Of a DNA stretch of 64,000 bases, positions 1 to 9,222 are shown one piece after another (within the stretch, counting starts at the first letter, position 1; the number at the start of each line of letters is the position of its first letter). Both the position numbers and the translations under genes were made by a program. The notes under the pieces were generated by a model. The model saw only the letters and a list, made by a program, of their open reading frames with translations, searched no databases and was not told the origin of the DNA. Source of the DNA: Rhizobium hidalgonense (GTDB lineage: Bacteria > Pseudomonadota > Alphaproteobacteria > Rhizobiales > Rhizobiaceae); the NCBI RefSeq assembly GCF_002914525.1, contig NZ_LODW01000070.1, forward strand, positions 62,001-126,000, in the 5' to 3' direction.

Positions 1-17
1 TCTCGTCAGGAGGAATG

Positions 18-1040
18 ATGAGGCCAACTGTTCACGATATCGCCGCTGCTGCCGGTGTCAGTCTTGCGACTGTCGACCGGGTTCTCAACCGGCGCCCGGG
101 TGTGCGTCACGTCACGCGGGAGAAGGTCGAAACCGCAATCCGCGAGCTCGGTTATATCAGGGACGTCGCCGCCGCCAATCTCGCCAAAGGACGCACCTAT
201 CCCCTGGTCTTCATCCTCCCGGCCAGTGACAATTCCTTCATGCATGGGCTGAATGCCGAGATTCGGCAGGCGATCCTCCGCTCGCCCGCCGAGCGGACCG
301 ATATCCGCACCATCGAGGTGCCGGCTTTCGATCCGGCCGCCCTCGTTTCCGTGCTCGAAGGGCTTTCCCGCGAAAAGCCTTGCGGCATTGCGATGGTCGC
401 GACCGATGCGCCTGACGTGCGCGCCGCCGTCGACAGGCTGGTGCGCGAGCGCTTTCCCATCGTCACTCTGGTTTCCGATCTCACCGGGTCGCTGCGCCAT
501 CACTATGCCGGCGTCGACAATATCGCGGCCGGCCGCACGGCGGCCCGGCTGCTCGGCCGATTTCTAGGGGCCCGAAAAGGCGAGATCGCCGTGCTCGCCG
601 GCTCCATGCTGGTGCGCGACCATCGCGAGCGGCTGGAGGGCTTCACTTCCGTCATGGCCGAGGAGTTTCCCGATCTGGCGATCCTACCGGTTCTCGAAGG
701 CCGGGATGATCCCGAGGTCGCTCATAGGCTTGTTGCCGATGCGCTCGGCAATGCCGGCATTATCGGCGTCTACAGCCTCGGCGCCGGCAATCGCGGCCTC
801 GTTCGGGCGTTGAAGGAGAAGGCCGTCGATCGGACGCTGACGGTGATCGCCCATGAGCTGACTGCCCACACCCGTGCCGCACTCATCGACAACACGATCG
901 ATGCCATCCTGAACCAGGATGCCGGCCATGAGGTGCGTAGCGCAATCCGTGTGCTGAAAGCCAAGGCGGACGGGCTTGCCGTCATCGACGCGCAGGAGCG
1001 CATTCGCCTCGACATATTCCTGAAAGACAATCTGCCGTAA
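18..1040 (+). CDS. LacI-family transcriptional regulator, probably of xylose genes
   Basis: Predicted DNA-binding repressor of the LacI/GalR family, 340 aa. A helix-turn-helix lies at about residues 3-50 (motifs VHDIAAAAGVSLATVDRVLN), followed by a sugar-binding domain of the periplasmic-binding-protein fold. AGGAGG at 8-13 precedes two adjacent ATGs at 15 and 18; the second has the better spacing and was chosen, but one codon more is possible. The stop is 19 bases before xylB in the same direction, so co-transcription with xylB is likely and a pentose effector is inferred from that position only. Its own promoter lies outside the window. Confidence 0.9.
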   Translation: MRPTVHDIAAAAGVSLATVDRVLNRRPGVRHVTREKVETAIRELGYIRDVAAANLAKGRTYPLVFILPASDNSFMHGLNAEIRQAILRSPAERTDIRTIEVPAFDPAALVSVLEGLSREKPCGIAMVATDAPDVRAAVDRLVRERFPIVTLVSDLTGSLRHHYAGVDNIAAGRTAARLLGRFLGARKGEIAVLAGSMLVRDHRERLEGFTSVMAEEFPDLAILPVLEGRDDPEVAHRLVADALGNAGIIGVYSLGAGNRGLVRALKEKAVDRTLTVIAHELTAHTRAALIDNTIDAILNQDAGHEVRSAIRVLKAKADGLAVIDAQERIRLDIFLKDNLP

Positions 1041-1059
1041 CGGCAAAGGAGAATACCGC

Positions 1060-2514
1060 ATGTATCTCGGTCTCGATCTCGGAACCTCCGGCGTCAAGGC
1101 GATGCTGATCGACGGCGATCAGAAGATTGTCGGCTCGGCCAATGGTTCGCTCGACGTCTCGCGTCCGCATTCCGGCTGGTCGGAGCAGGAGCCGGCCGAC
1201 TGGGTGCGTGCCACTGAGGAGGCTGTCGCCGGCCTGAAGGCGAAACATCCGACAGAGCTTGGAGCCGTCAAGGGCATCGGCCTTTCCGGCCAGATGCATG
1301 GTGCGACGCTGATCGATGCCAGCGACAAGGTGCTGCGCCCCTCCATCCTCTGGAACGACACGCGCAGTCATGTCGAGGCTGCGGCACTCGATGCCGATCC
1401 GCGCTTTCGCGCCCTGACCGGCAACATCGTCTTCCCCGGCTTCACGGCGCCGAAGCTCGCCTGGGTCAAGAAGCATGAGCCCGACGTTTTCGCCAAGATC
1501 GCCAAGGTGCTGCTGCCGAAGGACTATCTACGTCTTTGGCTAACCGGCGAATATATCTCTGAAATGTCGGATTCGGCCGGCACCTCCTGGCTCGACACCG
1601 GCAAGCGCGCCTGGTCATCCGAGCTGCTTGCCGCCACCGATCTCTCCGAGGAGCAGATGCCGGCGCTGGTCGAGGGCACCGCGCAGGCCGGCAAGCTACG
1701 GTCCGACCTGGCGGCGCAATGGGGCATATCAGGCGATGCCGTCGTTGCCGGCGGCGCGGGCGACAACGCGGCCTCGGCCTGCGGCATGGGCACGGTCAGC
1801 GACGGCGCCGCTTTCGTCTCGCTCGGCACGTCAGGCGTGCTGTTTGCCGCCAACGGCTCCTATCTGCCGAAGCCGGAAAGCGCCGTGCATGCCTTCTGCC
1901 ACGCATTGCCGAACACCTGGCACCAGATGGGCGTGATCCTGTCGGCGACCGATGCGCTTAACTGGCATTCCGGCGTGACCGGTAAGTCGGCTGCCGATCT
2001 CACCGGCGAGCTCGGCGAGACGCTGAAGGCGCCGACAGGCGTCACCTTCCTTCCCTATCTCTCCGGCGAGCGCACGCCGCACAATGATGCCGTCATCCGT
2101 GGCGCCTTCATCGGCCTTGAACATGAAAGCAGCCGTGCCGTTCTCACCCAGGCGGTGCTCGAAGGTGTGGCCTTTGCCATCCGCGACAATCTCGAAGCGC
2201 TGCGCTCGGCGGGCACCGGGATCTCCCGCGTCACGGCGATCGGCGGCGGTTCGCGCTCGCACTACTGGCTGGCGTCGATTGCGACCGCGCTCGGGGTTCC
2301 GGTCGACCTGCCGGCCGACGGCGATTTCGGCGCCGCCTTCGGCGCCGCCCGCCTCGGTCTGATCGCCGCGACGGGGGCCGATCCGATCGCCGTCTGCGCG
2401 CCGCCGGTGACATCGGGCACGATCGAGCCGGTGGTTTCACTCAGCGACGCTTATGAGGACGGCTACATGCGCTACCGCGCACTTTATCCGGCGATCAGAT
2501 CGCTGGCGAACTGA
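1060..2514 (+). CDS. xylB: Xylulokinase
   Basis: Phosphorylates D-xylulose with ATP to D-xylulose 5-phosphate, the second cytoplasmic step of xylose catabolism. The 484-aa product has the length of E. coli XylB. It begins with the FGGY-kinase phosphate loop GLDLGTSGVKA (residues 4-14); Asp235 in GGAGDNAASACG sits where the catalytic aspartate is expected, and SGERTPHND marks the C-terminal domain. AAAGGAG precedes the ATG. It follows a LacI regulator by 19 bases and is separated from xylA by a palindromic repeat, which fits a xylose operon. Another FGGY substrate is possible, but the xylA neighbour makes xylulose the best call. Confidence 0.95.
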   Translation: MYLGLDLGTSGVKAMLIDGDQKIVGSANGSLDVSRPHSGWSEQEPADWVRATEEAVAGLKAKHPTELGAVKGIGLSGQMHGATLIDASDKVLRPSILWNDTRSHVEAAALDADPRFRALTGNIVFPGFTAPKLAWVKKHEPDVFAKIAKVLLPKDYLRLWLTGEYISEMSDSAGTSWLDTGKRAWSSELLAATDLSEEQMPALVEGTAQAGKLRSDLAAQWGISGDAVVAGGAGDNAASACGMGTVSDGAAFVSLGTSGVLFAANGSYLPKPESAVHAFCHALPNTWHQMGVILSATDALNWHSGVTGKSAADLTGELGETLKAPTGVTFLPYLSGERTPHNDAVIRGAFIGLEHESSRAVLTQAVLEGVAFAIRDNLEALRSAGTGISRVTAIGGGSRSHYWLASIATALGVPVDLPADGDFGAAFGAARLGLIAATGADPIAVCAPPVTSGTIEPVVSLSDAYEDGYMRYRALYPAIRSLAN

Positions 2515-2522
2515 GATTTCTG

Positions 2523-2648
2523 GCCCCTCACCCTACCCTCTCCCCGAAGGGAGAGGGGAAGTCCGCGCGGCGGCTTCGAAAGAGCTGAAACGTTGCAGCA
2601 AGTCCCTTCTCCCCTCGGGGAGAAGGTGCCGGCAGGCGGATGAGGGGG
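2523..2648. repeat. RIME-like palindromic intergenic repeat, copy 1
   Basis: A mosaic repeat starting GCCCCTCACCC and ending in its near-complement GGATGAGGGGG. It holds two hairpins: CCCTCTCCC/GGGAGAGGG (2536-2557, loop CGAA) and CCTTCTCCCC/GGGGAGAAGG (2605-2626). The same layout recurs at 10369-10507. It resembles the Rhizobium intergenic mosaic elements known from rhizobial genomes. It sits between xylB and xylA and could affect mRNA stability or partial termination within the operon (inference). Confidence 0.85.
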
Positions 2649-2709
2649 CAGCCTCCGCAAATCAACAATTCAGAACTGTTAAGAGATACGAACCCAAGGA
2701 GACCTCAAC

Positions 2710-4020
2710 ATGAGCACCGGATTTTTCGGCGATATCCAGAAAGTCAAATACGAAGGCCCCGACAGCACCAATCCGCTGGCCTTCCGCTACTACCAGCCGG
2801 ACGAGATCGTCATGGGCAAGCGCATGGAAGACCACCTGCGTTTTGCAGTAGCCTATTGGCACACCTTCACCTGGCCGGGCGGCGATCCCTTCGGCGGCCA
2901 GACTTTCCTGCGTCCCTGGTTTGAAGACACGATGAAGGCGGCCAAGTTGAAGGCCGACGTCGCCTTCGAATTCTTCTCGCTGCTCGGCGCGCCCTATTAC
3001 TGCTTCCATGACGCCGACGTGCGCCCGGAAGGCAAGAATTTCGCCGAAAATACCAGGAACCTGAACGAGATCGTCGATTATTTCGCCGAAAAGCAGGCCG
3101 CTACCGGCACCAAGTTGCTCTGGGGCACGGCGAACCTGTTTTCCCACCGCCGCTATATGTCGGGTGCAGCCACCAATCCGGATCCGGATGTCTTTGCTTT
3201 CGCAGCCGCGACCGTGAAGACCTGCATCGACGCCACGCAGAAGCTCGGCGGTGAGAACTACGTGCTGTGGGGCGGCCGCGAAGGCTATGAAACCCTGCTC
3301 AACACCGATATCGGCCGCGAGCTCGACCAGCTCGGACGCTTCCTCAACCTCGTCGTCGAATACAAGCACAAGATCGGCTACAAGGGCACCATCCTGATCG
3401 AGCCGAAGCCGCAGGAGCCGACAAAGCACCAGTATGATTACGACGTTGCGACCGTCTATGGTTTCCTCAAGAAGCACGGACTTGAAAACGAGGTAAAGCT
3501 CAATATCGAGCAGGGCCACGCGATCCTGGCCGGTCACTCCTTCGAGCACGAACTGGCGCTTGCCAATGCGCTCGGAATTTTCGGCTCGATCGACATGAAC
3601 CGCAACGACTACCAGTCCGGCTGGGATACCGACCAGTTCCCGAACAATGTTCCCGAAATGGCGCTCGCCTATTACCACGTTCTGGCGGGCGGCGGCTTCA
3701 AGACCGGCGGCACCAATTTCGACTCGAAGCTTCGTCGCCAGTCGCTCGACCCGGCAGACCTCTTGATCGGCCATATCGGCGGCATGGATTGCTGCGCCCG
3801 CGGCCTGAAGGCTGCTGCCAAGATGATCGAGGACAAGGCTCTCTCCCAGCCGCTCGCAGAGCGTTATGCCGGATGGGATTCGGCTGAAAGTCAGAAGCTC
3901 TTCCGCGGCGAATATTCGCTGGATGAGATCACGAAATGGGTCGAAAGCAAGGACGTCAACCCGCAGCCGAGGTCCGGTAAGCAGGAACTGCTTGAGAACG
4001 TTGTCAACCGATACGTCTGA
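2710..4020 (+). CDS. xylA: Xylose isomerase
   Basis: Interconverts D-xylose and D-xylulose in the cytoplasm and needs divalent metal ions. At 436 aa it belongs to the longer, class II isomerases. Visible signatures are WHTFTWPGGDPFGG (from about residue 50), the catalytic His100 with Asp103 in CFHDADVRPEG, VLWGGREGYE, the metal-binding glutamate in LIEPKPQEPTKHQ, NIEQGHA, and GSIDMNRND near residue 300. An AAGGAG motif lies before the ATG. It follows xylB across a 195-base gap that contains a RIME-like repeat, so a single xylBA transcript is likely. It ends facing a second LacI gene. Confidence 0.97.
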   Translation: MSTGFFGDIQKVKYEGPDSTNPLAFRYYQPDEIVMGKRMEDHLRFAVAYWHTFTWPGGDPFGGQTFLRPWFEDTMKAAKLKADVAFEFFSLLGAPYYCFHDADVRPEGKNFAENTRNLNEIVDYFAEKQAATGTKLLWGTANLFSHRRYMSGAATNPDPDVFAFAAATVKTCIDATQKLGGENYVLWGGREGYETLLNTDIGRELDQLGRFLNLVVEYKHKIGYKGTILIEPKPQEPTKHQYDYDVATVYGFLKKHGLENEVKLNIEQGHAILAGHSFEHELALANALGIFGSIDMNRNDYQSGWDTDQFPNNVPEMALAYYHVLAGGGFKTGGTNFDSKLRRQSLDPADLLIGHIGGMDCCARGLKAAAKMIEDKALSQPLAERYAGWDSAESQKLFRGEYSLDEITKWVESKDVNPQPRSGKQELLENVVNRYV

Positions 4021-4026
4021 TAATAA

Positions 4027-4052
4027 GCGCCGGCGGCTTTGGTCGCCGGCGC
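4027..4052. terminator. GC-rich hairpin between convergent xylA and LacI gene
   Basis: Perfect 9-bp stem GCGCCGGCG/CGCCGGCGC with an 8-base loop, seven bases after the xylA stop. No run of T follows on either strand, so it is a terminator-like or mRNA-end hairpin and not a textbook intrinsic terminator. Confidence 0.5.
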
Positions 4053-4089
4053 AAGCCTCTCCCCAGCCGCCTTCACCAGCTTATACAGT

Positions 4090-5121
4090 TCAGCGCTTCA
4101 ACCAGGTGCGCGACGGCGCGGAGACGGAGTTTCGAACCACCAGATCCGCTCTCAGCAGGATTTCCGTCTCGGCCGGGCGGCCATCGGACAAGAGTTCCAA
4201 CAGCAGCGCCATCGCCTGTTTGCCGATCGCCGTTCGCGGCTGGCGGATCGTCGTCAACGACGGCGATATGAAGACGGCCTGCGGCACGTCGTCGAAACCG
4301 GTAACCGAGAAATCGCGCGGAATGTCGTAGCCGCGTGCGCTGAGCCCGATCATGACGCCAATCGCCGTCTGGTCGTTCACGCACATGAAGGCGGTGGGAA
4401 GCGTATCGCGCATGAAGAGCTGTTCGACCGCATGCCGGCCGCTTTCGATCGTGCCGTCGCCTTCGAGCACGATCCTCAGATCGGACGGGATGCCGGCGGC
4501 ATCGAGACCGGCATCGTAACCCATGCGGCGCCTGATATAGGCCAGCCGGGTGCGCGAATCGCCGATGAAAGCGATCTTGCGATGGCCTTCGGCCAGCAGC
4601 AGGTCCACCGCTTTCCTCGCGCCCTCGGTATCGTCGACGCCGACATAGGGGATGCCGCCGTTGAAGACAGGCTCGAAAACGCCGACGCTCGGCGGCAGCC
4701 GCGCCGTCATCGTCTGATGGCCGAAGGGCAGGATGCCGGTGAACAGGATCAGTCCGGCCGCCTGGTTGGAATTCAAGAATTTCAGATATTCCAACCCGCG
4801 CTGGGCGTCGTTCTGCGTGTGGCCGATCAGGATGCCGTAGCCGTGCGCTCGCGCCTCGTTCTCCAGACCGACGAGAATGTTGGAGAAATTGGGGTCGCCA
4901 ATGTCGGGCGCCACCACGAGGATCATGTTGGAGCGGCCGAGCCTCAGGCTGCGAGCCATGGCATTGGTGGTGTAGCCGGTGACGGCAATCGCCTGGTTGA
5001 CCTTGAGCCGGGTGGAGTTGGCGACTTTCTCCGGGGTGTGGATCGCCCGCGAAACCGTCGCGATGGAGACCTCGGCGATCCGGGCGACGTCTTCGATTGT
5101 TGCGGGCGTGGAATTCGACAC
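4090..5121 (-). CDS. LacI-family transcriptional regulator of the adjacent sugar ABC transporter
   Basis: LacI/GalR repressor, 343 aa from a GTG start preceded by AAGGCAGAG. The helix-turn-helix is at about residues 8-35 (TIEDVARIAEVSIATVSRAI), followed by a two-lobe effector domain. The GTG was chosen because the helix-turn-helix would be lost with any later start. The gene is divergent from a CUT2 ABC transporter operon, and the intergenic region has two 16-base operator-like palindromes (5213-5249), so it very likely controls both itself and the transporter. The sugar effector is not known. Confidence 0.92.
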   Translation of the reverse strand: MSNSTPATIEDVARIAEVSIATVSRAIHTPEKVANSTRLKVNQAIAVTGYTTNAMARSLRLGRSNMILVVAPDIGDPNFSNILVGLENEARAHGYGILIGHTQNDAQRGLEYLKFLNSNQAAGLILFTGILPFGHQTMTARLPPSVGVFEPVFNGGIPYVGVDDTEGARKAVDLLLAEGHRKIAFIGDSRTRLAYIRRRMGYDAGLDAAGIPSDLRIVLEGDGTIESGRHAVEQLFMRDTLPTAFMCVNDQTAIGVMIGLSARGYDIPRDFSVTGFDDVPQAVFISPSLTTIRQPRTAIGKQAMALLLELLSDGRPAETEILLRADLVVRNSVSAPSRTWLKR

Positions 5122-5212
5122 TGAGCTCTGCCTTGGACTGTCTTCGCCGCGACACTACACAGACTTGTCGACAGGTCAAAGGCAGGCTTCAACGGATCTG
5201 CGTTAATCCACG

Positions 5213-5249
5213 ATGTAAACCTTTACATGGCTGATGTAAAGGTTTACAT
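5213..5249. promoter_or_regulatory. Tandem LacI-type operators
   Basis: Two 16-base sites, ATGTAAACCTTTACAT (5213-5228) and ATGTAAAGGTTTACAT (5234-5249), are exact reverse complements of each other. Each is an inverted repeat ATGTAAA-N2-TTTACAT. Their centres are 21 bases apart, two helical turns, which would place two repressor dimers on the same DNA face. They lie between the divergent LacI gene and the ABC transporter operon. The palindromes are seen directly; repressor binding is inferred. Confidence 0.8.
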
Positions 5250-5390
5250 AGCTCCAAAGCGGACGGGAGCCGCAGCGCACAGCGCCCGAAAACAGCAAAC
5301 GGTTTTCACAATGGGAATGCGCTAGTTCAAGGTGATGGAGTGGGCGCCGGGTTTCCTGCCGGATGCGAGGCGGACTTTGGGGGAGGCATG

Positions 5391-6917
5391 ATGACCGTTG
5401 AGATCGCCGACACCGCACCCGCGGTGCTGTCCGCCAGGCGCATATGCAAATCCTTCAGTGGTGTGCAGGTCCTCTTCAGCGTCAATTTCGATCTCCGCGC
5501 CGGCGAAATCCATGCCCTCATGGGTGAGAACGGCGCCGGAAAATCCACGCTCGTCAAGGTATTGTCAGGCTTCGAACAGCCGACATCCGGCGAGATTGTG
5601 CTCGATGGCAAGCCTGTCGTGCTGCCGCCCAATGGCGCCGCCGAAGCGCTCGGCATTGTCATCATCCACCAGGAATTCAATCTCGCCGAACATCTGACCG
5701 TGACGGAAAGCCTGTTTCTCGGGCGCGAAGTCACGCGTTTCGGTGTGCTCGACCGCAAATATATGCGCTCGGAGACACGCAAGGTTCTCGATGCGCTCGG
5801 GTCGCATGTCGATGAGAATGCCCTGATCAGCACGCTTTCCATCGCCGACAAGCAGATGGTCGAGATCGCCAAGGCGATCAGCCGCGACGCGCGGGTCGTG
5901 TTCATGGATGAGCCGACCGCGGTCTTGTCGCGGGAAGAGACCAATATGCTGTTCAAGCAGGTCCGCAAGCTGCGCGATCAGGGCACCAGCTTCGTCTTCG
6001 TTTCGCATAAGCTCGATGAAGTGATGGAACTGACCGATCGTGTCACGGTGCTGCGCGACGGTCAGTGGATCAAGACGTCGCCGACCTCCATTCTGGACGG
6101 GGAATCGATCGCGCAGCTGATGGTCGGGCGCGAACTTTCCAGCCTCTATCCCGCCAAGGTCGAGCCCGATGTCGACGAGGAGATCGTCTTGAGCGTCGCC
6201 TCGGTGTCGACGGGCTATGTGAAGGATGCAAGCTTCGAGGTGCGCAAGGGCGAGATTATCGGCTTCTCCGGCATGATAGGCTCCGGCCGCACCGAGCTGA
6301 TGGAAGCGATTGCTGGCTTGCGAAGCCGTCTTGACGGCGAGGTGGTCATCAAGGGCGAAACGGTGCCCTCCGGCGACGTGCATGCCGCCAATCGCTGCGG
6401 GCTGGCCTACATGACCAAGGATCGCAAGTCGAAGGGGCTGCTGCTGCGCTCCGGCATGGTGGCCAATCTGACTTTGCAATCGCTCGAAAGGCACGCCAGT
6501 CACGGCTATCTCAGCCCAGCCAGCGAGGCGGCCGCGCTGGCAAAGGCCAAGCGCCGTTTCGACATCAGGGTTCGTGACGGCAATATCATCGCCGGTCGCA
6601 TGTCCGGCGGAAACCAACAGAAGCTGCTGTTGGCCAAGGTCATGGAGACCGAGCCCGACATCATCATCATCGACGAACCGACGCGCGGCATCGATGTCGG
6701 CACCAAGCAGCAGATCTATCATTTCATCTCGGCACTCGCCCGTGACGGCCGGTCGATCATCGTCGTCTCTTCGGAGATGCCGGAGGTCATAGGCCTCTGC
6801 ACGCGGGTGGTGGTGATGCGCGAAGGGCATATCGTCGGCGTGCTCGAAGGAGATGAGATTTCCGAGCAGGAGATCATGCGTTACGCCGCCGGGCTGAAGA
6901 AGAAGGCGGCTGCCTGA
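5391..6917 (+). CDS. Sugar ABC transporter, ATP-binding protein (CUT2 family)
   Basis: Energises import of a monosaccharide at the inner membrane. The 508-aa protein has two fused nucleotide-binding domains, as in RbsA, XylG and MglA. The first has Walker A GENGAGKST (45-53), signature LSIADKQMVEIAKA and Walker B VVFMDEPTAVLS. The second has the degenerate Walker A GMIGSGRTEL usual for this family, signature SGGNQQK and Walker B IIIIDEPTRGID. Start: GGGGGAGG before adjacent ATGs at 5388 and 5391; the latter has better spacing. It is the first gene of a transporter operon controlled by the divergent LacI gene. The sugar cannot be told from sequence. Confidence 0.93.
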   Translation: MTVEIADTAPAVLSARRICKSFSGVQVLFSVNFDLRAGEIHALMGENGAGKSTLVKVLSGFEQPTSGEIVLDGKPVVLPPNGAAEALGIVIIHQEFNLAEHLTVTESLFLGREVTRFGVLDRKYMRSETRKVLDALGSHVDENALISTLSIADKQMVEIAKAISRDARVVFMDEPTAVLSREETNMLFKQVRKLRDQGTSFVFVSHKLDEVMELTDRVTVLRDGQWIKTSPTSILDGESIAQLMVGRELSSLYPAKVEPDVDEEIVLSVASVSTGYVKDASFEVRKGEIIGFSGMIGSGRTELMEAIAGLRSRLDGEVVIKGETVPSGDVHAANRCGLAYMTKDRKSKGLLLRSGMVANLTLQSLERHASHGYLSPASEAAALAKAKRRFDIRVRDGNIIAGRMSGGNQQKLLLAKVMETEPDIIIIDEPTRGIDVGTKQQIYHFISALARDGRSIIVVSSEMPEVIGLCTRVVVMREGHIVGVLEGDEISEQEIMRYAAGLKKKAAA

Positions 6918-6994
6918 GGGTTGAAGCAGGGCTTCGCCGATCAGGACGACAGATAAGATGCCCAGAGAATATGGGCGGGAGGTTGGTTTTGGAA

Positions 6995-7999
6995 ATGAGT
7001 GTCCACGAAGAGACCAGGGAAATCCGGCGCCGATCCTGGCGGGATGTCGACCTGCGCGCGGTCGCGCCTTTCGTCGCCCTGGCGCTGCTTCTGATCGTCG
7101 GGGCCTTGGTCAATCCCAATTTCATCGGCATCACCAACCTTGCGAACGTCGCCACGCGCAGCGCTTTCATCGCCATCATCGCGGTCGGCGCGACCTTCGT
7201 GATCTCGGCAGGTGATCTCGACCTGTCGGTGGGTTCGATGGTGGCTTTTGTCGCCAGCCTGATGATCTTGTTGATGAATTCGGGCGCCATCGAAAACCCG
7301 GCTTTGATGCTGACGGTCGCGGTCGTCTTCACCTTGGTTGCCGGCGCGCTTTGCGGTCTGGCGAACGGCTTGATCACCACGGTGGGCAAGATCGAACCTT
7401 TCATCGCAACCCTCGGCACGATGGGCATCTATCGCGGACTGACCACATGGCTGTCGCAGGGCGGTGCGATCACCCTTCGCTCCGCCGATATCCAGACGCT
7501 CTATCGGCCTGCTTATTTCGGCAATATCGCCGGCATGCCGACGCCGATCGTTGTGATCCTGACGGTGACGGCGATCGCGGCGTTCATCCTCTACCGCACC
7601 CGCTACGGGCGCCACGTCGTCGCTGTGGGATCGAACAGCGATGTCGCCCGCTACTCCGGCATCGCGGTCAATCGTGTCAGGACGATTGCCTTCGTCATCC
7701 AGGGCCTGTGCGTCGCCATCGCCGTGCTGCTCTATGTTCCGCGCCTCGGGTCGACATCTGCGACGACAGGCATCCTGTGGGAATTGCAGGCGATCACCGC
7801 TGTCGTGGTCGGCGGGACCGCGCTGAAGGGTGGCGCCGGCAGGGTCTGGGGCACGATCTGCGGCGCCTTCATTCTCGAACTCGTCGGCAACATCATGCTG
7901 CTTTCGAATTTCATCAGCGAGTATCTGATCGGCGCCATCCAGGGTGCGATCATCATCATCGCCATGTTCGTGCAGCGCTCGCTGGTGCGCAAAACATGA
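6995..7999 (+). CDS. Sugar ABC transporter, permease (CUT2 family)
   Basis: Inner-membrane permease of the transporter encoded by its neighbours, 334 aa. Eight to ten hydrophobic segments are visible from about residue 25 on, with the family loop GDLDLSVGSMVAF early and the conserved VVGGTALKGGAGRVWGT late. The ATG at 6995 was chosen; a TTG at 6989 is also possible because GGGAGG at 6979-6984 is better spaced for it. It lies 77 bases after the ATPase gene and about 100 bases before the binding-protein gene, giving a complete ATPase-permease-binding-protein set. Confidence 0.92.
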   Translation: MSVHEETREIRRRSWRDVDLRAVAPFVALALLLIVGALVNPNFIGITNLANVATRSAFIAIIAVGATFVISAGDLDLSVGSMVAFVASLMILLMNSGAIENPALMLTVAVVFTLVAGALCGLANGLITTVGKIEPFIATLGTMGIYRGLTTWLSQGGAITLRSADIQTLYRPAYFGNIAGMPTPIVVILTVTAIAAFILYRTRYGRHVVAVGSNSDVARYSGIAVNRVRTIAFVIQGLCVAIAVLLYVPRLGSTSATTGILWELQAITAVVVGGTALKGGAGRVWGTICGAFILELVGNIMLLSNFISEYLIGAIQGAIIIIAMFVQRSLVRKT

Positions 8000-8100
8000 A
8001 CTGATCCGGCTTGCAAATGGCCGGGATTGCAATTGACCGGGCTTACAGGGCGTCCGGTCCCGATATGGAAAAGTCCCTGACATTATTGGGAGGAAATAGC

Positions 8101-9048
8101 ATGCGTAAATTGATGTTGGGCCTGGCGGTTGCGGCGGTGACATTCGCCGGCGCCGCTCACGCCCAGGACAAGAAATTCACGATCGGCGTGTCCATTCCGG
8201 CCGCCGACCACGGCTGGACTTCGGGCGTGGTCTTCCATGCCGAACGTGTCGCCAAGCTGCTGATGGCCGAACATCCCGGTCTTAACGTCATCGTCAAGAC
8301 CTCGCCGGATGCCGCCAGCCAGGCAAACGCCGTGCAGGATCTCGACACGCAGGGCATCGACGCCCTGGTCATTCTGCCGTCGGATCCGGATCCGCTCGTC
8401 AACGCCATCAAGGAAGTCAAAAGCAAGGGCAAGTTCGTCGCCCTCGTCGACCGTGCGCCGAGCAACAACGATAATTCCGTGCGCGACCTCTATGTCGCCG
8501 GCAACAATCCGGCGCTTGGCGAAGTCGCCGGCAAGTACATTGCCGAAAAGACGCCGGACGCTGAAGTCGTCGTCATCCGCGGTTTGCCGATCCCGATCGA
8601 CCAGCAGCGCCAGGACGGCTTCGACAAGGGTATTGCCGGCTCTAAGGTCAAGGTTCTCGATCGCCAGTACGGCAACTGGAACCGTGACGATGCCTTCAAG
8701 GTCATGCAGGACTATCTGACCAAATATCCGAAGATCGACGTAGTGTGGTGCCAGGACGACGACATGGCTGTCGGCGTTTTGCAGGCGATCGAGCAGGCCA
8801 AGCGCACTGACATTCAGTATGTCGTTGCCGGCGCCGGCTCCAAGGACATGGTCAAGAAGGTCATGGACGGCGATAAGCTGATCCCCGTCGACGTTCTCTA
8901 TCCGCCGGCGATGGTCGGCACGGCGATGGAGTTGACGGCGGCCGCCCTCTACGATCAGGTTCCGGTTCACGGCAGCTACATCCTCGACGCAACGCTCGTC
9001 ACCAAGGACAATGCCAAGGACTTCTACTTCCCGGATTCTCCGTTCTGA
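8101..9048 (+). CDS. Sugar ABC transporter, periplasmic substrate-binding protein
   Basis: Periplasmic binding protein of the ribose/xylose/galactose-binding type, 315 aa. A signal peptide runs to about residue 21 (LAVAAVTFAGAAHA, cleavage before QDKK). Typical family features are FTIGVSIPAADHGW, the NAVQDLDTQGIDALVILP segment, VDRAPSN and WCQDDDMAVG. The ATG at 8101 follows GGGAGGAAATAGC. The reading frame is open upstream to 8011, but that stretch lacks a signal peptide. It closes the transporter operon and is followed by a clear intrinsic terminator. The ligand is unknown; the DRAP and CQDDD motifs suggest an aldose. Confidence 0.93.
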   Translation: MRKLMLGLAVAAVTFAGAAHAQDKKFTIGVSIPAADHGWTSGVVFHAERVAKLLMAEHPGLNVIVKTSPDAASQANAVQDLDTQGIDALVILPSDPDPLVNAIKEVKSKGKFVALVDRAPSNNDNSVRDLYVAGNNPALGEVAGKYIAEKTPDAEVVVIRGLPIPIDQQRQDGFDKGIAGSKVKVLDRQYGNWNRDDAFKVMQDYLTKYPKIDVVWCQDDDMAVGVLQAIEQAKRTDIQYVVAGAGSKDMVKKVMDGDKLIPVDVLYPPAMVGTAMELTAAALYDQVPVHGSYILDATLVTKDNAKDFYFPDSPF

Positions 9049-9064
9049 TCCATCGGTCGGCGAC

Positions 9065-9097
9065 ATGCGCCCATTCGAAAGGATGGGCGCATTTTAT
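9065..9097 (+). terminator. Rho-independent terminator of the sugar ABC operon
   Basis: Perfect 10-bp stem ATGCGCCCAT/ATGGGCGCAT with an 8-base loop, followed by TTTTAT, 17 bases after the binding-protein stop codon. It separates the transporter operon from the isomerase gene downstream. Confidence 0.88.
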
Positions 9098-9222
9098 GAT
9101 CGATACAGTGCGCGCTGAAAATGCTGCACGTACCTCTTGCCCGCCAAAGCCCAGCATGATTAGCTCGCAGCAAATATCGCGTCCGGCCTTGCGCCAAACG
9201 CGAGCTGAGGCGAGTAGGCGCC

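Noticed and set aside
2662..3774. Long open frame antisense to xylA (370 codons)
   Set aside because: Shadow of a real gene: high GC third-position bias keeps the opposite strand open; the translation shows no domain and has no ribosome site.
4039..5124. Open frame antisense to the LacI gene (361 codons)
   Set aside because: Covers the whole regulator on the opposite strand; low-complexity Arg/Gly/Asp-rich product without recognisable motifs.
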